Positions 5,037 to 5,618 of a DNA stretch of 5,618 nt are shown here, piece by piece. This DNA comes from Ruminococcaceae bacterium UBA7030. Its GTDB lineage: Bacteria > Bacillota > Clostridia > Oscillospirales > Acutalibacteraceae. How positions within the stretch are numbered: the first letter of the stretch is position 1; each line of letters opens with the position of its first letter. The DNA lies in assembly GCA_002494125.1 (NCBI GenBank), contig DLBD01000060.1, forward strand, positions 1 through 5,618, read 5' to 3'. The notes under the pieces are model-generated. The model worked only from the letters and a program-made list of their open reading frames with translations. It ran no database searches and was not told the DNA's origin. The position numbers were made by a program, and so were the translations under genes.

Positions 5037-5618
5037 ATGAGCAAACTTACAAAAGAAGACATCCTCAGAAGTGCAGATGAAAACGGCGTAGAGTTCATCC
5101 GTCTTCAGTTTACCGACGTGTTCGGAATTATGAAAAATGTATCAATCACCCGTTCACAGCTTGAAAAGGCGCTTGACAACGAGTGTATGTTCGACGGCTC
5201 GTCAATCGACGGTTTCGTTCGTATTGACGAAAGCGATATGTATCTTCACCCCGATTATGACAGCTGGGTGCTTGTTCCCTGGAGAAAGCATCATCAGGCT
5301 AAGACGGCAAAGCTTATCTGTTCTGTATACGGCACGGACGGAAAGCCGTTTATGGGTGACCCGAGAAACGTATTACAGAAGGTTATCGACGAAGCAGCCG
5401 AAATGGGCTACAGCTTCAACGTAGGACCTGAGTGTGAGTTCTTCCTCTTCAAGCTTGACGAGGACGGAAATCCGACAACAACCACAGGCGACGAAGGAGG
5501 TTACTTTGACCTCAACCCTATCGACCACGGTGAAAACTGCCGCCGCGACATATGTCTTGCGCTCGAGGATATGGGTTACACAATTGAGGCATCGCACCAC
5601 GAGGTTGCACAGGGACAG
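5037..5618 (+). CDS. glnA: Glutamine synthetase type I (GSI-alpha), N-terminal part
   Basis: The first 194 codons are present, and the window ends in frame before the stop; the full family length is about 440-445. The enzyme makes glutamine from glutamate, ammonia and ATP in the cytoplasm as a dodecamer. The sequence follows B. subtilis GlnA closely without long gaps: FIRLQFTDVFG (20-30), MFDGSSIDGFVRI (51-63), GDPRN (107-111), GPECEFFLF (130-138), GGYFDLNP (154-161), GENCRRDI (165-172) and EASHHEVAQGQ (184-194). Metal ligands Glu132, Glu134 and Glu189 are present, as is Arg62, the glutamine feedback-inhibition residue of B. subtilis GSI-alpha. Where most relatives read EVAPGQ, this one has Gln192 instead of Pro. 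The start is fixed by AGGAGG. Expression probably depends on the perfect promoter and leader hairpin upstream. The identification is certain; the C-terminal half is not visible. Confidence 0.97.
   Translation, partial: MSKLTKEDILRSADENGVEFIRLQFTDVFGIMKNVSITRSQLEKALDNECMFDGSSIDGFVRIDESDMYLHPDYDSWVLVPWRKHHQAKTAKLICSVYGTDGKPFMGDPRNVLQKVIDEAAEMGYSFNVGPECEFFLFKLDEDGNPTTTTGDEGGYFDLNPIDHGENCRRDICLALEDMGYTIEASHHEVAQGQ

Noticed and set aside
1..5618. CRISPR array, insertion sequence or defence system
   Set aside because: No regularly spaced repeats, transposase, terminal inverted repeats or defence-type protein motifs were found on either strand.

Overview
The window looks like chromosomal DNA of a low-to-mid GC Firmicute, most likely a gut-type Clostridia/Ruminococcaceae-like bacterium. 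The evidence is strong AGGAGG-type ribosome binding sites, near-consensus sigma-A promoters, lipoprotein signal peptides followed by Ser/Thr/Glu-rich linkers, a GSI-alpha type glutamine synthetase close to that of Bacillus subtilis, and a TTG start. The genus is an inference. Most of the window is about 40% GC, but the first ~380 bases are clearly richer (about 55-63% in several 60-base lines).

Layout: (1) 1-96, the last 31 codons of an unidentified + strand gene, ending at a 22-bp perfect hairpin (99-146) that should terminate transcription from both sides. (2) 195-2120, a two-gene minus-strand operon: a lipoprotein esterase of the feruloyl/acetyl-esterase (CE1/esterase D) type, then 12 nt later a 5'-methylthioadenosine/S-adenosylhomocysteine nucleosidase that also carries a lipoprotein signal. 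A promoter with a 17-bp spacer lies upstream (2161-2189). (3) 2298-2390, tRNA-Ser(GGA) on the + strand with its own promoter and a terminator that also serves the next gene. (4) 2505-3569, a minus-strand Na+/Ca2+ exchanger of the CaCA family. (5) 3728-4930, a + strand membrane-anchored CapA-type metallophosphoesterase starting with TTG, transcribed divergently from the exchanger. (6) 5037 to the window edge, the first 194 codons of glnA. It sits behind a perfect TTGACA-17-TATAAT promoter whose transcript would begin almost exactly at a terminator-like hairpin.

The genes are mostly independent units. Only the esterase-nucleosidase pair is clearly an operon, and both products should be anchored outside the cytoplasmic membrane. 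CapA also faces outward and the exchanger is in the membrane, so four of the five identifiable protein genes work at or beyond the cytoplasmic membrane. No mobile element, CRISPR array or obvious novel multi-gene system was found. The points most worth following are the glnA leader hairpin, the exported MTA/SAH nucleosidase, and the sharp composition change inside that nucleosidase gene at its most conserved motif.
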